Source of the DNA: an uncultured Hyphomicrobiales bacterium
GTDB taxonomy: Bacteria; Pseudomonadota; Alphaproteobacteria; Rhizobiales; Beijerinckiaceae
NCBI GenBank assembly: GCA_903931945.1
Contig: CAIZEI010000066.1
Span: 21,514 to 85,513 of the forward strand
Length of the DNA stretch: 64,000 bases
Direction of reading: 5' to 3'
In this document: piece by piece, positions 26,960 through 36,714 of the stretch
How the letters are laid out: each line of letters opens with the position of its first letter
How positions within the stretch are numbered: position 1 is the first letter of the stretch
Notes under the pieces: model-generated
Database searches by the model: none
What the model saw: the letters and a program-made list of their open reading frames with translations, nothing else
What the model was told of the DNA's origin: nothing
Made by a program: the position numbers and the translations under genes

Positions 26960-28084
26960 ATGCCAATCCCGGTCGCGTCTTCGCAACAGCGTCGCAGATA
27001 TGTTTCCCTGGATGGACTGCGCTTCATCGCGGCCATGGGCGTCGTTGCGCATCACTATGCGGGACTGGGAGGCGCCCCGATTGCCGAAACGCTGTTCGCG
27101 AAAAACTATCTGTTTGTCGATTTCTTTTTTGCGATTTCGGGATTTGTCATTTTTCACAATTACGTTGGCAGGGTGTCGACCTGGAGCGCGTATGGCGACT
27201 TTCTGAAAAACCGCCTTGCTCGTATCTATCCGCTGCACCTCTTCACATGTCTCGTTTATGTGGCGCTGGCGTTCACGCTCTGGCGCGACAGGATCGACCG
27301 AAGTTTTGTCGATTCGAGCGCGCTTCTCCCCAATCTGCTGCTGGTCCATGCCTGGGGAACGACGCAAGCGACATCGTTTAATTATCCGTCGTGGTCGATC
27401 AGCGCAGAATGGTTGGCCTATCTTTCATTTCCTGCGGTTGGCTGGCTGATCGCTCGGGGCGGCGCCAGGGCGGCTGTCCTGGTCGCAATTCTCCTGATCG
27501 ACGGACTGGATCTTGCCAGCGCGGGGGGGATCATCGAACCCTGGACCACGCTGACGTATCATTTTGGGGCATTGCGGGCCGCGCCGACCTTCCTTCTCGG
27601 GGCCGCCCTGGCGCAGGGCATCGAGCGCATCCCGCTAAAACTGACTGGATTTGGATGGGCCTGGGCGTGTTTTGCTGGCGCGATCCTGGCGATGATGGCG
27701 GGCGTCCATGACCAGTTGATCCTGCTCCTGCTGCTGGCCAGCGTAGCCGCAGCGGCCATTGCTGAGCGCGATGGCGCAACGGGCTTACTCACGCGCCCGT
27801 TTATGGTGGCGCTGGGCGATCTGTCCTACGCGATTTACATGATCCATCCGTTGATGGCGGTGGCCTTGATCAATCTCGTTGCGGGGAAGATTCTCCATCT
27901 CGCCGGCGCGCCGCTCACGCTCTGGTGCATTTTTTGCGCTCTTGCGGCGAATGTGGGCGTCGCGGCCGCCGTTCACAAATGGATCGAGGTTCCCTCGCGG
28001 AACTATCTGCGGCGCGCGCAGCTTCCGATTTTTGCGAGTGTGAAAACGTTGACGCGCATTAACCAGAAAAAGACCGCAGCCTGA
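26960..28084 (+). CDS. Acyltransferase, acyltransferase-3/OafA family
   Basis: 374 residues from the ATG at 26960; an earlier ATG at 26900 is possible but no good ribosome site supports either. The signature RRYVSLDGLRFIAAMGVVAHHY sits at the N-terminus, with an active-site histidine pair (HH of VAHHYAG). About ten membrane helices follow, with the WSISAEWLAY motif typical of the family at about residue 150. These enzymes add acetyl or succinyl groups to surface glycans. Its place at the start of the Wzz/VpsF gene row suggests decoration of the locus A polysaccharide. Confidence 0.9.
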   Translation: MPIPVASSQQRRRYVSLDGLRFIAAMGVVAHHYAGLGGAPIAETLFAKNYLFVDFFFAISGFVIFHNYVGRVSTWSAYGDFLKNRLARIYPLHLFTCLVYVALAFTLWRDRIDRSFVDSSALLPNLLLVHAWGTTQATSFNYPSWSISAEWLAYLSFPAVGWLIARGGARAAVLVAILLIDGLDLASAGGIIEPWTTLTYHFGALRAAPTFLLGAALAQGIERIPLKLTGFGWAWACFAGAILAMMAGVHDQLILLLLLASVAAAAIAERDGATGLLTRPFMVALGDLSYAIYMIHPLMAVALINLVAGKILHLAGAPLTLWCIFCALAANVGVAAAVHKWIEVPSRNYLRRAQLPIFASVKTLTRINQKKTAA

Positions 28085-28249
28085 TTGAAACCGCTGTCAT
28101 CGCCGGACGGATTTTCCCCGAATAGTGAACGTTTAGTAAGGATTTATCTTTAACAATGGACCCGCGAAGGCCCGCAATCCAGCCGTTCTGGCCGAAGCGA
28201 ATCGATTCGAACGTATCCACGAACTCAACATTACCTTGTACGGATTCCA

Positions 28250-30526
28250 ATGACTGCGGCCTTTCGGTATGACCGCTGGAGCGAACCACCGCCCGAGCGT
28301 GCGATGGATATCCGCGACTTCGTCCATGCCCTGGCGAGCCGCTGGAAAAGCATTGTCTTCTCCATGGCCGTCACAACCGGCATGGGGCTCTCCTATCTCG
28401 CCTTCACGCCGACGACCTATACGTCGACAGTCTCGATTCTGGTGGATGCGCGCCCGCGCGCGCCTGCCGGATCGGATCCGGCAGCCAATATCAATGCCCA
28501 GGCCGACACGATCCTGGTGGAAAGTCAGGTCAAGGTCCTGTCGTCCAATACGGTTCTGATGCGCGTCGTGCAGCGCGAGGGCCTGGCGAACGATCCGGAT
28601 TATGTCGGCGCAGGCGGGGGGCTGGTTGCGCGGCTGACAGGGATGATCGGGTTCCATGCGCCAGCGCAGGTCGCAGGCGACGATCGGGCTGCGCGCGCTG
28701 TTCAGGCCCTGGCCCGCTCTGTAACGGTCAAGCGGTCCGAACGCACCTATGTGATCGATGTCGATGTGTCGGCGCGCGACCCGGCAAAGGCTGCGCGGCT
28801 CGCCAACTCTGTTGCCGACGCCTATCTCGCCGATCAGCTCGATGCGCGCGCAACCATCGTTCGCGGCGACGCCAAATGGATCAGCCAGCGCCTCGGCGAA
28901 TTGCAGGCGCGTGTTCAGGACGCAGAAAATCGCGTGCAGACCTACCGCGCGCAACACGCCATCACAGACGCCAATGGCAAGAACGTCGGGGATCAGGAGT
29001 TCGCCGATCTGTCCAACGAACTTGTCAAGGCGCGTGCGCGGGTGATCGATTCGAAATCACGCTGGGAGCGCTATCGCAGCGTGGTCAATTCGGCGCGGAT
29101 CAATGACCTGCCCGCCGAAGCTTCAAAATCGGGTGTGCTCGACAAATTGCGCGGCCAGCTTGCGGAAATTACGCGGCAGGAGTCCAATTTACGGACGACG
29201 CTCGGGGACCGGCACCCGGCATTGCTCGAAGTCGAAAGCCAGCTGCGCGACACGAAGACTCAAATTAATGCCGAGCTGAAGCGCCTCGCTGACGCTGCCG
29301 GGGTTGAATACCAGGTGGCTCTGGACGCCGAGAACCAGACCATCGCCCGCGTCGAGCAGGCGCGCAAGGAAACAGAAGGGCGCAATCAGTCCAGCATCGA
29401 ATTGCGGGAACTGGAACGCGACGTCGACGCCAGCAAGTCGGTCTATGAAAAATTCTTGCGCGCCCGCGAAAACAATGACGAACAGAATACCGGTGGCCCC
29501 GACGCCCGCGTGATTGCGCCCGCTGTTGCGCCAGCTGCCCCCTCATCGCCAAAGACTGCGGCGATTATATTTGCTTCGGCTGCCTCCGGCCTGTTCATCG
29601 GAATCGGACTTGCACTCTTCAGCGACTATATGGAATCCACCTCACTGCCAGCCGGCGGGCGCGACAAACTCGACGACGACCTGGACGATGTTGAGAATAG
29701 AAAAAGCCGCGTTCCAGTCAGGGGCAGGGCCCTGCGCGCCTGGCGTCACCGGGACAACGCAAGTCTGGACCATTCCGCCGGGGGCGCCGATGATCATCCC
29801 GACAAACAGTCCCGCCAAAAATCCGGACGGCCCGACGAGCGCATGACGCGCCGCCGCCCGCTGGAGGCGGAGCGCAAGGAGCCTGTGCTGAATTTAACCA
29901 GGGCGCGACCGCAGCAGGCCCGCGATGACGCAACGCAGGCAAGACTTTACGAGGCCCTGATGGGCGGCGCCCGGAGATCGCGGCATGGTCGTCAACGCGC
30001 CCGCGTGATGCTCCTGACGTCGATGGAAGACGCCGTTGACCGCGCCCGGGTGGCCGTCGATCTTGCTCGCTACGCCGCCGCTAAAGGCAAGCGGGCGCTG
30101 GTTATCGACGCTGACATCGACAATCCCGCGCTCGTCGATCAGTTGATGACTGTCACCGAGTACGGGTTGATTCTCCTCAACGGCGTGAGGCGACCGATAT
30201 ATCGCGCCAATTCCTTACTCTGGTTCGTGCCCATGCGAAACAATGAGGCGCGCATCGTCGACCGTCTGCTGCGACGCCCTGACATACAGTGCTTCGAGGG
30301 CATCTCCGATGAGTTCGATCTGGTCACGTTGATCGGCCCGGTTCTGGACTTTGAGCCTGGCGCCGCCGAACTGGCCGCTGCGGCCGACAGGATCGCGGTC
30401 ATTGCAACCAGTGTCCAGCGGCAACCCGATGCCGGCGATATCGCTGACTTGCTCGGCGTCTCTCCGCACAGGATCGTGAGCGTCGCGCTCCATCCCCTGC
30501 GTGGGCGCGAGGGGGTTGCAGCGTGA
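28250..30526 (+). CDS. Wzz/GumC-type chain-length protein with eroded tyrosine-kinase domain
   Basis: 758 residues. The first membrane helix is at about 31-52, followed by a long periplasmic coiled coil (about 190-400) and a second helix at about 437-461. This is the Wzz fold that sets glycan chain length. A charged, disordered linker (about 462-580) leads to a C-terminal BY-kinase-like domain (about 583-758). The Walker A loop, normally GEGKS/T, is absent: the equivalent segment reads VMLLTSMEDAVDRARVAVDL. The A' element ALVIDADIDNP is kept. No C-terminal tyrosine cluster is seen. The domain is therefore probably not an active kinase. An alternative ATG at 28304 is possible. Its stop overlaps the start of the next gene. 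Confidence 0.85.
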   Translation: MTAAFRYDRWSEPPPERAMDIRDFVHALASRWKSIVFSMAVTTGMGLSYLAFTPTTYTSTVSILVDARPRAPAGSDPAANINAQADTILVESQVKVLSSNTVLMRVVQREGLANDPDYVGAGGGLVARLTGMIGFHAPAQVAGDDRAARAVQALARSVTVKRSERTYVIDVDVSARDPAKAARLANSVADAYLADQLDARATIVRGDAKWISQRLGELQARVQDAENRVQTYRAQHAITDANGKNVGDQEFADLSNELVKARARVIDSKSRWERYRSVVNSARINDLPAEASKSGVLDKLRGQLAEITRQESNLRTTLGDRHPALLEVESQLRDTKTQINAELKRLADAAGVEYQVALDAENQTIARVEQARKETEGRNQSSIELRELERDVDASKSVYEKFLRARENNDEQNTGGPDARVIAPAVAPAAPSSPKTAAIIFASAASGLFIGIGLALFSDYMESTSLPAGGRDKLDDDLDDVENRKSRVPVRGRALRAWRHRDNASLDHSAGGADDHPDKQSRQKSGRPDERMTRRRPLEAERKEPVLNLTRARPQQARDDATQARLYEALMGGARRSRHGRQRARVMLLTSMEDAVDRARVAVDLARYAAAKGKRALVIDADIDNPALVDQLMTVTEYGLILLNGVRRPIYRANSLLWFVPMRNNEARIVDRLLRRPDIQCFEGISDEFDLVTLIGPVLDFEPGAAELAAAADRIAVIATSVQRQPDAGDIADLLGVSPHRIVSVALHPLRGREGVAA

Positions 30527-31830
30527 GTTCGGCCGCATGGTCCACGCGCGGGTTTCGTACGCCGGGCCGCGATCACGGCGAGCTGATTGCAACCTTGGCG
30601 GACAGGGCGTTTACCGTTCTCGTGTTCGTCGTTCTGGCGCTCTATTTTTGTCTGTCGGATATGGCGCTCGCCAAATTTGGCGTCAACTATGCCGAGGGCG
30701 GCGGCAGCGCGCTTGAAAAAATCCATCCTGCGACGTGGCTTGCCTTTGCGACCCTCATGCTGTTGGGCGCGCGTTATGGCAACCCGTTGCGGTTGCTCGA
30801 CATCCTGGTCTCATTTCGTGGCTTGACCCTGTTCTTTCTGAGTTGGCTGCTGCTGTTCATCTGGGCGATGACGATCGTCAAGACTCCATTCACGCCCCTC
30901 ATCGATACATTTTTGTCAGCGATCGTGATGTTTCTGCTGATCTCCCAACTGGACGCGCGAAATATGCGAAAATTTGCATGTCTTGTGCATGCTTTCATGA
31001 CCTTCAATGCGTTGCTCGGAATTTTTGAGTATGTGACGGGATGGCGACTGACCCCCTATACAATTGGTTCCACAGCCATTGATTTTGACTGGCGCTCCAC
31101 CGCAATTCTCGGTCACCCTCTGGGCAATGCGGCATTGACTGGCGCCTATGTTGTCGCGCTGTCCGTCGGCGGCGGCCAGGATCTGCCGCGCTATGTTCGA
31201 CCGGCGGCGCTGGGACTGCAACTCCTCGCGATGATCGCATTTGGCGGGCGAACTTCCCTTGCCAGCGCTATCGTCATGATTGTCATTGTCGGTTTGTGGC
31301 ATCTGGCTCGAATCTTGGGGGGACAGAGCTTCGATGGGCGCATGGCGCGCGGCGTTTTCTTCCTCGCCCCGTTGCTTGTGGCTGCGATTGCGGCGGCGGG
31401 GTCTGGCGGGTTTTTTACGCAGTTCATTGACCGCATGAACGATGACGCCGGCAGCGGAAATACGCGACTGATACTGTTAACGTTTTTCCAGATCATCCCG
31501 TTGCGCGATATCATTTTCGGGCCCGATCAGGCCTATGTGGCGAGCTTGCAGGTTCTGGAAGGGACTGAGCTCGGCATTGAAAGCTTTTTTGCAGGATTCA
31601 TTCTTGCATATGGCGCCATCATGGCTTCGATTTTCTTTGTCGGTCTGTTCGCTTTCTGCTGGCAGATGGTGCGTCTGACGCGACCTGCGACTGCGTTGAT
31701 GCTGCTGTTTTACTTTATCGTGGCGAGCACATCGGTCAGCCTGTCCGTGAAAACCATCACGTTTTCCATTCTTGTGGCGATGACCCTTTCGATCATGCGC
31801 ACGCCGCCGCAACCGGACCGATATGTATGA
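30523..31830 (+). CDS. VpsF-like polysaccharide polymerase (O-antigen ligase fold)
   Basis: 435 residues, starting at a GTG (GTGA overlap with the previous stop; GAGGGGG upstream). It has about ten membrane helices and a large periplasmic loop (about residues 170-300), the general layout of Wzy/WaaL-type glycan polymerases. The pattern FGVNYAEGGGSALEKIHPATW, followed by loop segments AFGGRTSLASAIVMIVIVGL and NTRLILLTFFQIIPLRDIIFGPD, is what I associate with VpsF-family members of exopolysaccharide operons. Catalytic arginines cannot be verified by eye. It lies between the chain-length protein and a glycosyltransferase with four-base overlaps on both sides, so it is very likely the polymerase of locus A. 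Confidence 0.8.
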   Translation: MSSAAWSTRGFRTPGRDHGELIATLADRAFTVLVFVVLALYFCLSDMALAKFGVNYAEGGGSALEKIHPATWLAFATLMLLGARYGNPLRLLDILVSFRGLTLFFLSWLLLFIWAMTIVKTPFTPLIDTFLSAIVMFLLISQLDARNMRKFACLVHAFMTFNALLGIFEYVTGWRLTPYTIGSTAIDFDWRSTAILGHPLGNAALTGAYVVALSVGGGQDLPRYVRPAALGLQLLAMIAFGGRTSLASAIVMIVIVGLWHLARILGGQSFDGRMARGVFFLAPLLVAAIAAAGSGGFFTQFIDRMNDDAGSGNTRLILLTFFQIIPLRDIIFGPDQAYVASLQVLEGTELGIESFFAGFILAYGAIMASIFFVGLFAFCWQMVRLTRPATALMLLFYFIVASTSVSLSVKTITFSILVAMTLSIMRTPPQPDRYV

Positions 31831-32891
31831 AGCAGGCTCGCATCATCGTTGATCACAGCCATTGCGGGCGGCATGTCACAGGCCTTGAACGCATCACGCT
31901 GGAGCTGTTTTCCGCCGAAGCGCTCGCGCCCCTGTGTGTCGATATCGTGCGCTCCACCGGCGTGCCGGATATGATCGTCAAGCAGACTGTTGCTATGCCA
32001 GCAGCGCTGGCGATGGACCGTCGAGCGCTGCTCGTCTGCCCCAACTTTCCGCCATCGTTGACAGCGAGCCTGTTTGGCGGGCGCTGTCTGCCCTATATTC
32101 ACGACCTCTTTCTGATGACACGGCCTGGCGACCTCAACGGGCGCGCCAAACTCTATATGGCGCCGGCCTTTCGCGCCGCCGTCAAAAAGCTGCCCCGCTT
32201 CCTCGTGAACTCGGCGACGACGCGCGACGAATTGCGCCGTTATTGCCGGGCCGACGCCGAAATCCAGCTCTATCGACCGGCTGTACGAAATGTCTTCGAC
32301 CTTGACGCCAGCGCGCGCGGCGCCGCGCCGGCTTTATCGCGCGGGTTAAGACTCATTGCGCTGGGCACGATCGAGCCGCGCAAGAATCTTCGCGCTGCAG
32401 GCGCGATTTTGCAAGCGCTGCGCAACAGCCGTTTTCCCGACGCCACGCTCGACCTTGTCGGTCGTCCGGGTTGGGGCGATGACGCCGAAAGGCTCGCCAC
32501 AGCGCCGGGCGTCACGATCCATGGCTATCAACCGCTGGAGCGTGTGCGCGACCTGATCCAGGGCGCAGACGCATTGATCTCGACCTCTCATGATGAAGGG
32601 TTGGGGTTGCCGTTGCTTGAAGCGCAATATGCCGGCCTGCCAGTCATCGCGCCTGACAAGGCGGTGTTTCGCGAGGTATTGGCCGACTCTGGCTGGTTGA
32701 TCGATCCTGCTGATGCGAATGGCGCCGCTGCGCACATATCCTCATGCCTCGCAGCGAACGATTGGCGTTCCAGGGCCAGCGCTGCTGCGCTAACCAATAT
32801 TGAACGTTGGATGGGACTCGCGCGCGCCGATCACATACAGGTCTTGCGGTTGCTGGCGCGTCTTGCCGGCGCCGGAGCCCTGTCATGTTAG
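31827..32891 (+). CDS. Glycosyltransferase family 4-like
   Basis: 354 residues. The C-terminal half carries the GT-B nucleotide site: IALGTIEPRKNLRAAGAILQAL, then GRPGWGDDAERL, and the EX7E-like segment DEGLGLPLLEAQYAGLPVIAPDK. The N-terminal half is a plain Rossmann-type acceptor domain. It overlaps the polymerase stop by four bases and its own stop overlaps the flippase start by seven. It is likely to add a sugar in the locus A repeat unit at the cytoplasmic face; donor and acceptor are unknown. Confidence 0.87.
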   Translation: MKQARIIVDHSHCGRHVTGLERITLELFSAEALAPLCVDIVRSTGVPDMIVKQTVAMPAALAMDRRALLVCPNFPPSLTASLFGGRCLPYIHDLFLMTRPGDLNGRAKLYMAPAFRAAVKKLPRFLVNSATTRDELRRYCRADAEIQLYRPAVRNVFDLDASARGAAPALSRGLRLIALGTIEPRKNLRAAGAILQALRNSRFPDATLDLVGRPGWGDDAERLATAPGVTIHGYQPLERVRDLIQGADALISTSHDEGLGLPLLEAQYAGLPVIAPDKAVFREVLADSGWLIDPADANGAAAHISSCLAANDWRSRASAAALTNIERWMGLARADHIQVLRLLARLAGAGALSC

Positions 32892-34339
32892 TCCGGCACA
32901 CATTGCTGTACATGCCTGCGCAATTGCTGGGTCCTTTGTTCCAGTTCATTGCGGCTGTGGTGTGGACGCATTTTCTGCCGGCCAATGATTATGGCGTTCT
33001 CACGTATGTTCTGGCGTCGCATGAATTGATCGCCATCGGATGTCTGGCGTGGTGGTCGCAGTATTCGCTGCGGTTTGCCGGCGCGTATAAGGACGCCGAC
33101 GGGCGCCGTCGCTTTCAGGCCGCCGAAAACGCCGTTATTCTTTGCGGGTTGCCGGCGCAGGCTGTTCTGGTGGTCATGCTCCTGTCGGCGCAACATGTGC
33201 CCCTGAGCGTGGCGATGATCGTTCTGGCCAGCATCTGCTGCATTTCGCGCTCTGTCACTGCGCATCTCTGCGAGCGCGCGCGCGGCGCGGGGCGTGTTTT
33301 TATATACACCGTTGCGCAGAGTGTTGGACCGGTCGCCGGTTTTGCGATCGCGCTTGCGCTCGTTCGATATTGCGACGCCACGCCTGCGATGGCGTTGGCC
33401 GGATATGCGGTCGCGCAGTCCGCAATCATTCCCTGGATTTGGCGGCAAATGGATTTGCCATGGACGATCGCGCGTCCGGACGCCTCGATCATTCGCGGGG
33501 CGTTGGCCTTTGGCGTGCCCATGATCATCGCTGGCGGCGTGATGTGGTTCAGCGCTAATGGCATCCGTATTGTCGTGGCGCACGTACGAGGCGCAGACGC
33601 GGTTGGATTGCTTTCCGTCGGCTGGGGTCTCGGCCAGCGCCTGTCGTCTGTCGTCGCCATGCTTGTCACGGCTGCGGCATTCCCGCTGGCTGTCAAGCAT
33701 CTTGTCGATGGCTCGCGCGAGGGGGCCATCCGGCAGCTCGCCATGGGCGGCGCAATTCTTTACGCCGTCGTCGCGCCCTCAGCGGTGGGCATTATTCTGG
33801 TCGCCGAGCCGCTTGTCGATCTGATGATCGCCGAACGTTTCCGCGAGATGACGCTGGTGGTGTTGCCGCTGGCGGCGCTGACCGGCGCTGTGCGAAACCT
33901 GCGTATCCATTTTTGCGACCAGATTTTCATCCTGTTCGAGCACACCCATATCACAATCATCATCAATATCGTTGAAGCCGCAGCGACGCTTGGTTTGTGC
34001 TATGTCGGCGCCCTGTGGGCAGGCCCCGCCGGCGCGGTAGCGGGCTGTCTTGCGGGCGCGACGCTGGGGGCGCTCTTTGGCTTTGCCTATGGCGTTCTCC
34101 ATTTCGGACTTGTGATTCCCTGGGACCATGTGGCGCGCATCACCGCGGCCACCGCAGTCATGGCGTCCGTGCTGATGACGCCGGCGATGCGGGCGTTAAC
34201 CCTGCCTCCGCTGGAGCTCCTCATTGTCGATATCGTCATCGCGGGCGCGACTTACGGCGCCGCGCTGATGGCGCTGTATCCGTTGGCCATGGCACAGGTT
34301 TGCCAGCGCGCGCGCGTCTTCCGTCTGGCGCTGCGATAG
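32885..34339 (+). CDS. Polysaccharide flippase (Wzx / MATE-like)
   Basis: 484 residues from the ATG at 32885, overlapping the previous stop. At least twelve hydrophobic helices are spread along the protein, beginning VRHTLLYMPAQLLGPLFQFIAAVVW, in the polysaccharide transporter arrangement. No catalytic motif is expected. It would translocate the lipid-linked repeat unit to the periplasm for polymerisation by the VpsF-like protein two genes upstream. A longer frame upstream overlaps the glycosyltransferase and is rejected. Confidence 0.88.
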   Translation: MLVRHTLLYMPAQLLGPLFQFIAAVVWTHFLPANDYGVLTYVLASHELIAIGCLAWWSQYSLRFAGAYKDADGRRRFQAAENAVILCGLPAQAVLVVMLLSAQHVPLSVAMIVLASICCISRSVTAHLCERARGAGRVFIYTVAQSVGPVAGFAIALALVRYCDATPAMALAGYAVAQSAIIPWIWRQMDLPWTIARPDASIIRGALAFGVPMIIAGGVMWFSANGIRIVVAHVRGADAVGLLSVGWGLGQRLSSVVAMLVTAAAFPLAVKHLVDGSREGAIRQLAMGGAILYAVVAPSAVGIILVAEPLVDLMIAERFREMTLVVLPLAALTGAVRNLRIHFCDQIFILFEHTHITIIINIVEAAATLGLCYVGALWAGPAGAVAGCLAGATLGALFGFAYGVLHFGLVIPWDHVARITAATAVMASVLMTPAMRALTLPPLELLIVDIVIAGATYGAALMALYPLAMAQVCQRARVFRLALR

Positions 34340-34540
34340 TCGCTTCGGGTCGACGCTTCGATCGAAATCGCACGCGCCCGTGGCGCAGTTTGAGACGCCC
34401 TCTTGCGTCCCGAAATAAATAGCGTTGGCGCCGCTATGGTCCGGCGCGTTCATTTCGTCCCATTCTGATACAGTTTTTGCTGGCCACCGCCTTGCAGCCT
34501 TTCCGCCGTGATCAACTTCCACGGACGGGATTGGCTCAAA

Positions 34541-35329
34541 ATGAGTGTGACAGATTTTTCTCCTGGGGCGTTGGCGTCGATCGATGGCCAGGACATCAAC
34601 ATCGCAACATCGACCGATTTGATCAAAGCCAGTCTCGCGCGATTGAAATCAGGTCTTGGGTTCACATTGTTCACGCTGAATCTCGATCATCTCGTCAAGC
34701 GTCGCTCTGACCCTGCATTTCGGGATATCTACAGCCGCGCGACATTCGTTACGGCTGATGGCGCGCCAATTGTCTGGCTGGCTGGCCGCCAAGGCGTCAA
34801 ACTCGACCGCGTGACTGGCGCCGACCTCGTCATACCAATGTGTGAGGCGGCGGCGAATGCGGGTCTGCCCGTCGCCTTCTATGGATCGACAGAAAAATCG
34901 CTGTCTGAAGCGGCTGTGCGTCTGCGCCGTCAATTTCCGGCGCTGCGTATCGTTTTCATGGAATCGCCGCCGCAAGGCTTTCTCCCGCAGTCCCCTGCCG
35001 CCGACGAAGCCGCCCGGCGGATGGCCGCGTCCGGCGCAAGGATTTGCTTTGTCGCGCTCGGCGCTCCCAAACAGGAAGCCTTTGCAGACCGTATGTCGCA
35101 GCAATATGCCGGCGTTGGTTTCCTCGGCGTCGGCGCAGCGCTCGATTTCATTGCAGGCGAACAAACACGGGCGCCGAAATTCTTCCAGAAAAATGGTCTG
35201 GAATGGCTATGGCGCCTCGCCACCAACCCGCGCCGGCTGGCGACCCGTTATGCGCTCTGCGCCGCAGCGCTGGCGAGCCTGGCGCTCACTCCGCAGACAC
35301 CGCTTGCGCTGGGTGGTCCCAGGCGCTGA
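34541..35329 (+). CDS. WecG/TagA/CpsF-family glycosyltransferase
   Basis: 262 residues from the ATG at 34541; a GTG at 34508 would add eleven residues. Family signatures are clear: FVTADGAPIVWLAG, GADLVIPMCEAAANAGLPVAFYG, FMESPPQGFLP, then the VALGAPKQEAF loop, and a C-terminal tail QKNGLEWLWRLATNPRRLATRY. Members transfer ManNAc, ManNAcA or other sugars to the lipid-linked first residue. In locus A this is the likely second step after the WcaJ-type enzyme. A 200-base gap after the flippase contains a six-base inverted repeat (34419-34424 and 34432-34437). A fused relative is present at 56441-57973. Confidence 0.9.
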   Translation: MSVTDFSPGALASIDGQDINIATSTDLIKASLARLKSGLGFTLFTLNLDHLVKRRSDPAFRDIYSRATFVTADGAPIVWLAGRQGVKLDRVTGADLVIPMCEAAANAGLPVAFYGSTEKSLSEAAVRLRRQFPALRIVFMESPPQGFLPQSPAADEAARRMAASGARICFVALGAPKQEAFADRMSQQYAGVGFLGVGAALDFIAGEQTRAPKFFQKNGLEWLWRLATNPRRLATRYALCAAALASLALTPQTPLALGGPRR

Positions 35330-35401
35330 TGAAGGCCCCGTCTTTACGTCTTCTTTGCCGCAAGCTGCTATGGCCCTAGTCAAGACTGCCGCAGGTACGA
35401 C

Positions 35402-36655
35402 ATGAACCAGAAAGCCTACCGCATCCTCCTCATGCATCCGATGGACCCGCGTGGCGGCAAGCTGGGCGGCATTGAAACCCACGTTCGCTTGATCCTGAGC
35501 CGCCATCCCTCCGATTTCTCGATCCTTTTTGTGGGCGTCGATGAATTCGGCGATTGCAGGCCAGGGGAAATCCGGCAGATCGAAGTCGATGGACGGCGGA
35601 TCGATTTTTTCCCTACCGTGCATATCGATACCGCGCGGATCAATCTGGCAAGCCACAAATTGACGGGTTCGACGACCTTCCGCTTTGCAGCAGGGGCGTT
35701 GCGCTATCTGCCGAAGCTGCGCGCTCTGACGCGCGGCGCATCAATTTCGGCGGATTTGCAGCGATTTGAATTCGGACTCCTGCCCAAGCTTCTCGGTCTT
35801 AAAACCATTCAGATGGTGCATGGCGAAGGGTCGAAAGAGCAGAAAATGGATAGCCTCATCAAAAAGCTGTGGTTCATCCATCGCGCCAACGAGACGTTGT
35901 CGCTGACGCTGGCGGACAAGGTGTTCTGCGTCAATCCAAACATCGTGACGCGCCTTGAAAAAATACTGCCGCGCGCTGCGCGCAAAGCCGAGGTGATGAC
36001 GGTATCCGTTGACACCCAGCGCTTTTCAGCAAAGCCATTCGATACGAGCGATGGTATATTCCGTGTCGTATTCGCGGGACGACTCGACGAATTCAAGGAC
36101 CCGCCGCTGATGTTCCGGACGCTTGCAGGACTGCGCGGGCGACTGAACGGAAAGCTGGAATTTCACTACGTCGGCGTCAGCGATCCCGCGCGATACCCTG
36201 AATTCAGCCTGATCGCCGATTGCACGGTCCAGCATGGTTTGCAGAGCGCTGACGGCGTCTCGCGCATTGTCGCATCCTGCCATGCCGGCGTTCTGACCTC
36301 ATTTTTTGAAGGCATGCCCTGTTACCTGCTGGAAACGCTTTCGACCGGCAGGCCATTTTGCGCCGTCCGTTTGCCGCAATACGATCCTCTGGTCATGCCT
36401 GGAGTCAGCGGTGAGCTGGTTGAGCGCACAGATCCGGACGATCGATGTATGGACGACCTGATCGAGGCCTTTGTCCGTCTGCGCAACGATATTTTTGCTG
36501 GACGCATTTCGCCCGCGCGGGTGCATGAATGCGTTCAGCCCTATTCAGTGGAATCGCAGATGTCCCGGCTTTTCGCTTCGCATCGGGCGTTGCAGGATGG
36601 AACGGCAATGTCTTCGCGCGCGAAGACTGTGACAACGGCGAAGGCTGCGGTCTGA
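35402..36655 (+). CDS. Glycosyltransferase family 4-like
   Basis: 417 residues, ATG with AGGT upstream. The N-terminal acceptor domain contains MDPRGGKLGGIETHVRLIL, a typical GT4 entrance loop. The C-terminal donor domain shows FRVVFAGRLDEFKDPPLMFRTL, then HAGVLTSFFEGMPCYLLETLSTGRPFC, with the glutamates of the EX7E motif. The C-terminal 40 residues are basic and may be flexible. It closes the row of locus A genes; its sugar and position in the repeat unit are unknown. Confidence 0.88.
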   Translation: MNQKAYRILLMHPMDPRGGKLGGIETHVRLILSRHPSDFSILFVGVDEFGDCRPGEIRQIEVDGRRIDFFPTVHIDTARINLASHKLTGSTTFRFAAGALRYLPKLRALTRGASISADLQRFEFGLLPKLLGLKTIQMVHGEGSKEQKMDSLIKKLWFIHRANETLSLTLADKVFCVNPNIVTRLEKILPRAARKAEVMTVSVDTQRFSAKPFDTSDGIFRVVFAGRLDEFKDPPLMFRTLAGLRGRLNGKLEFHYVGVSDPARYPEFSLIADCTVQHGLQSADGVSRIVASCHAGVLTSFFEGMPCYLLETLSTGRPFCAVRLPQYDPLVMPGVSGELVERTDPDDRCMDDLIEAFVRLRNDIFAGRISPARVHECVQPYSVESQMSRLFASHRALQDGTAMSSRAKTVTTAKAAV

Positions 36656-36714
36656 TTGGGCGCCTTGCGCATCCTCGATTGCTGCCGTCAGGGTTTCTGC
36701 GCTATAGGCCGCGC

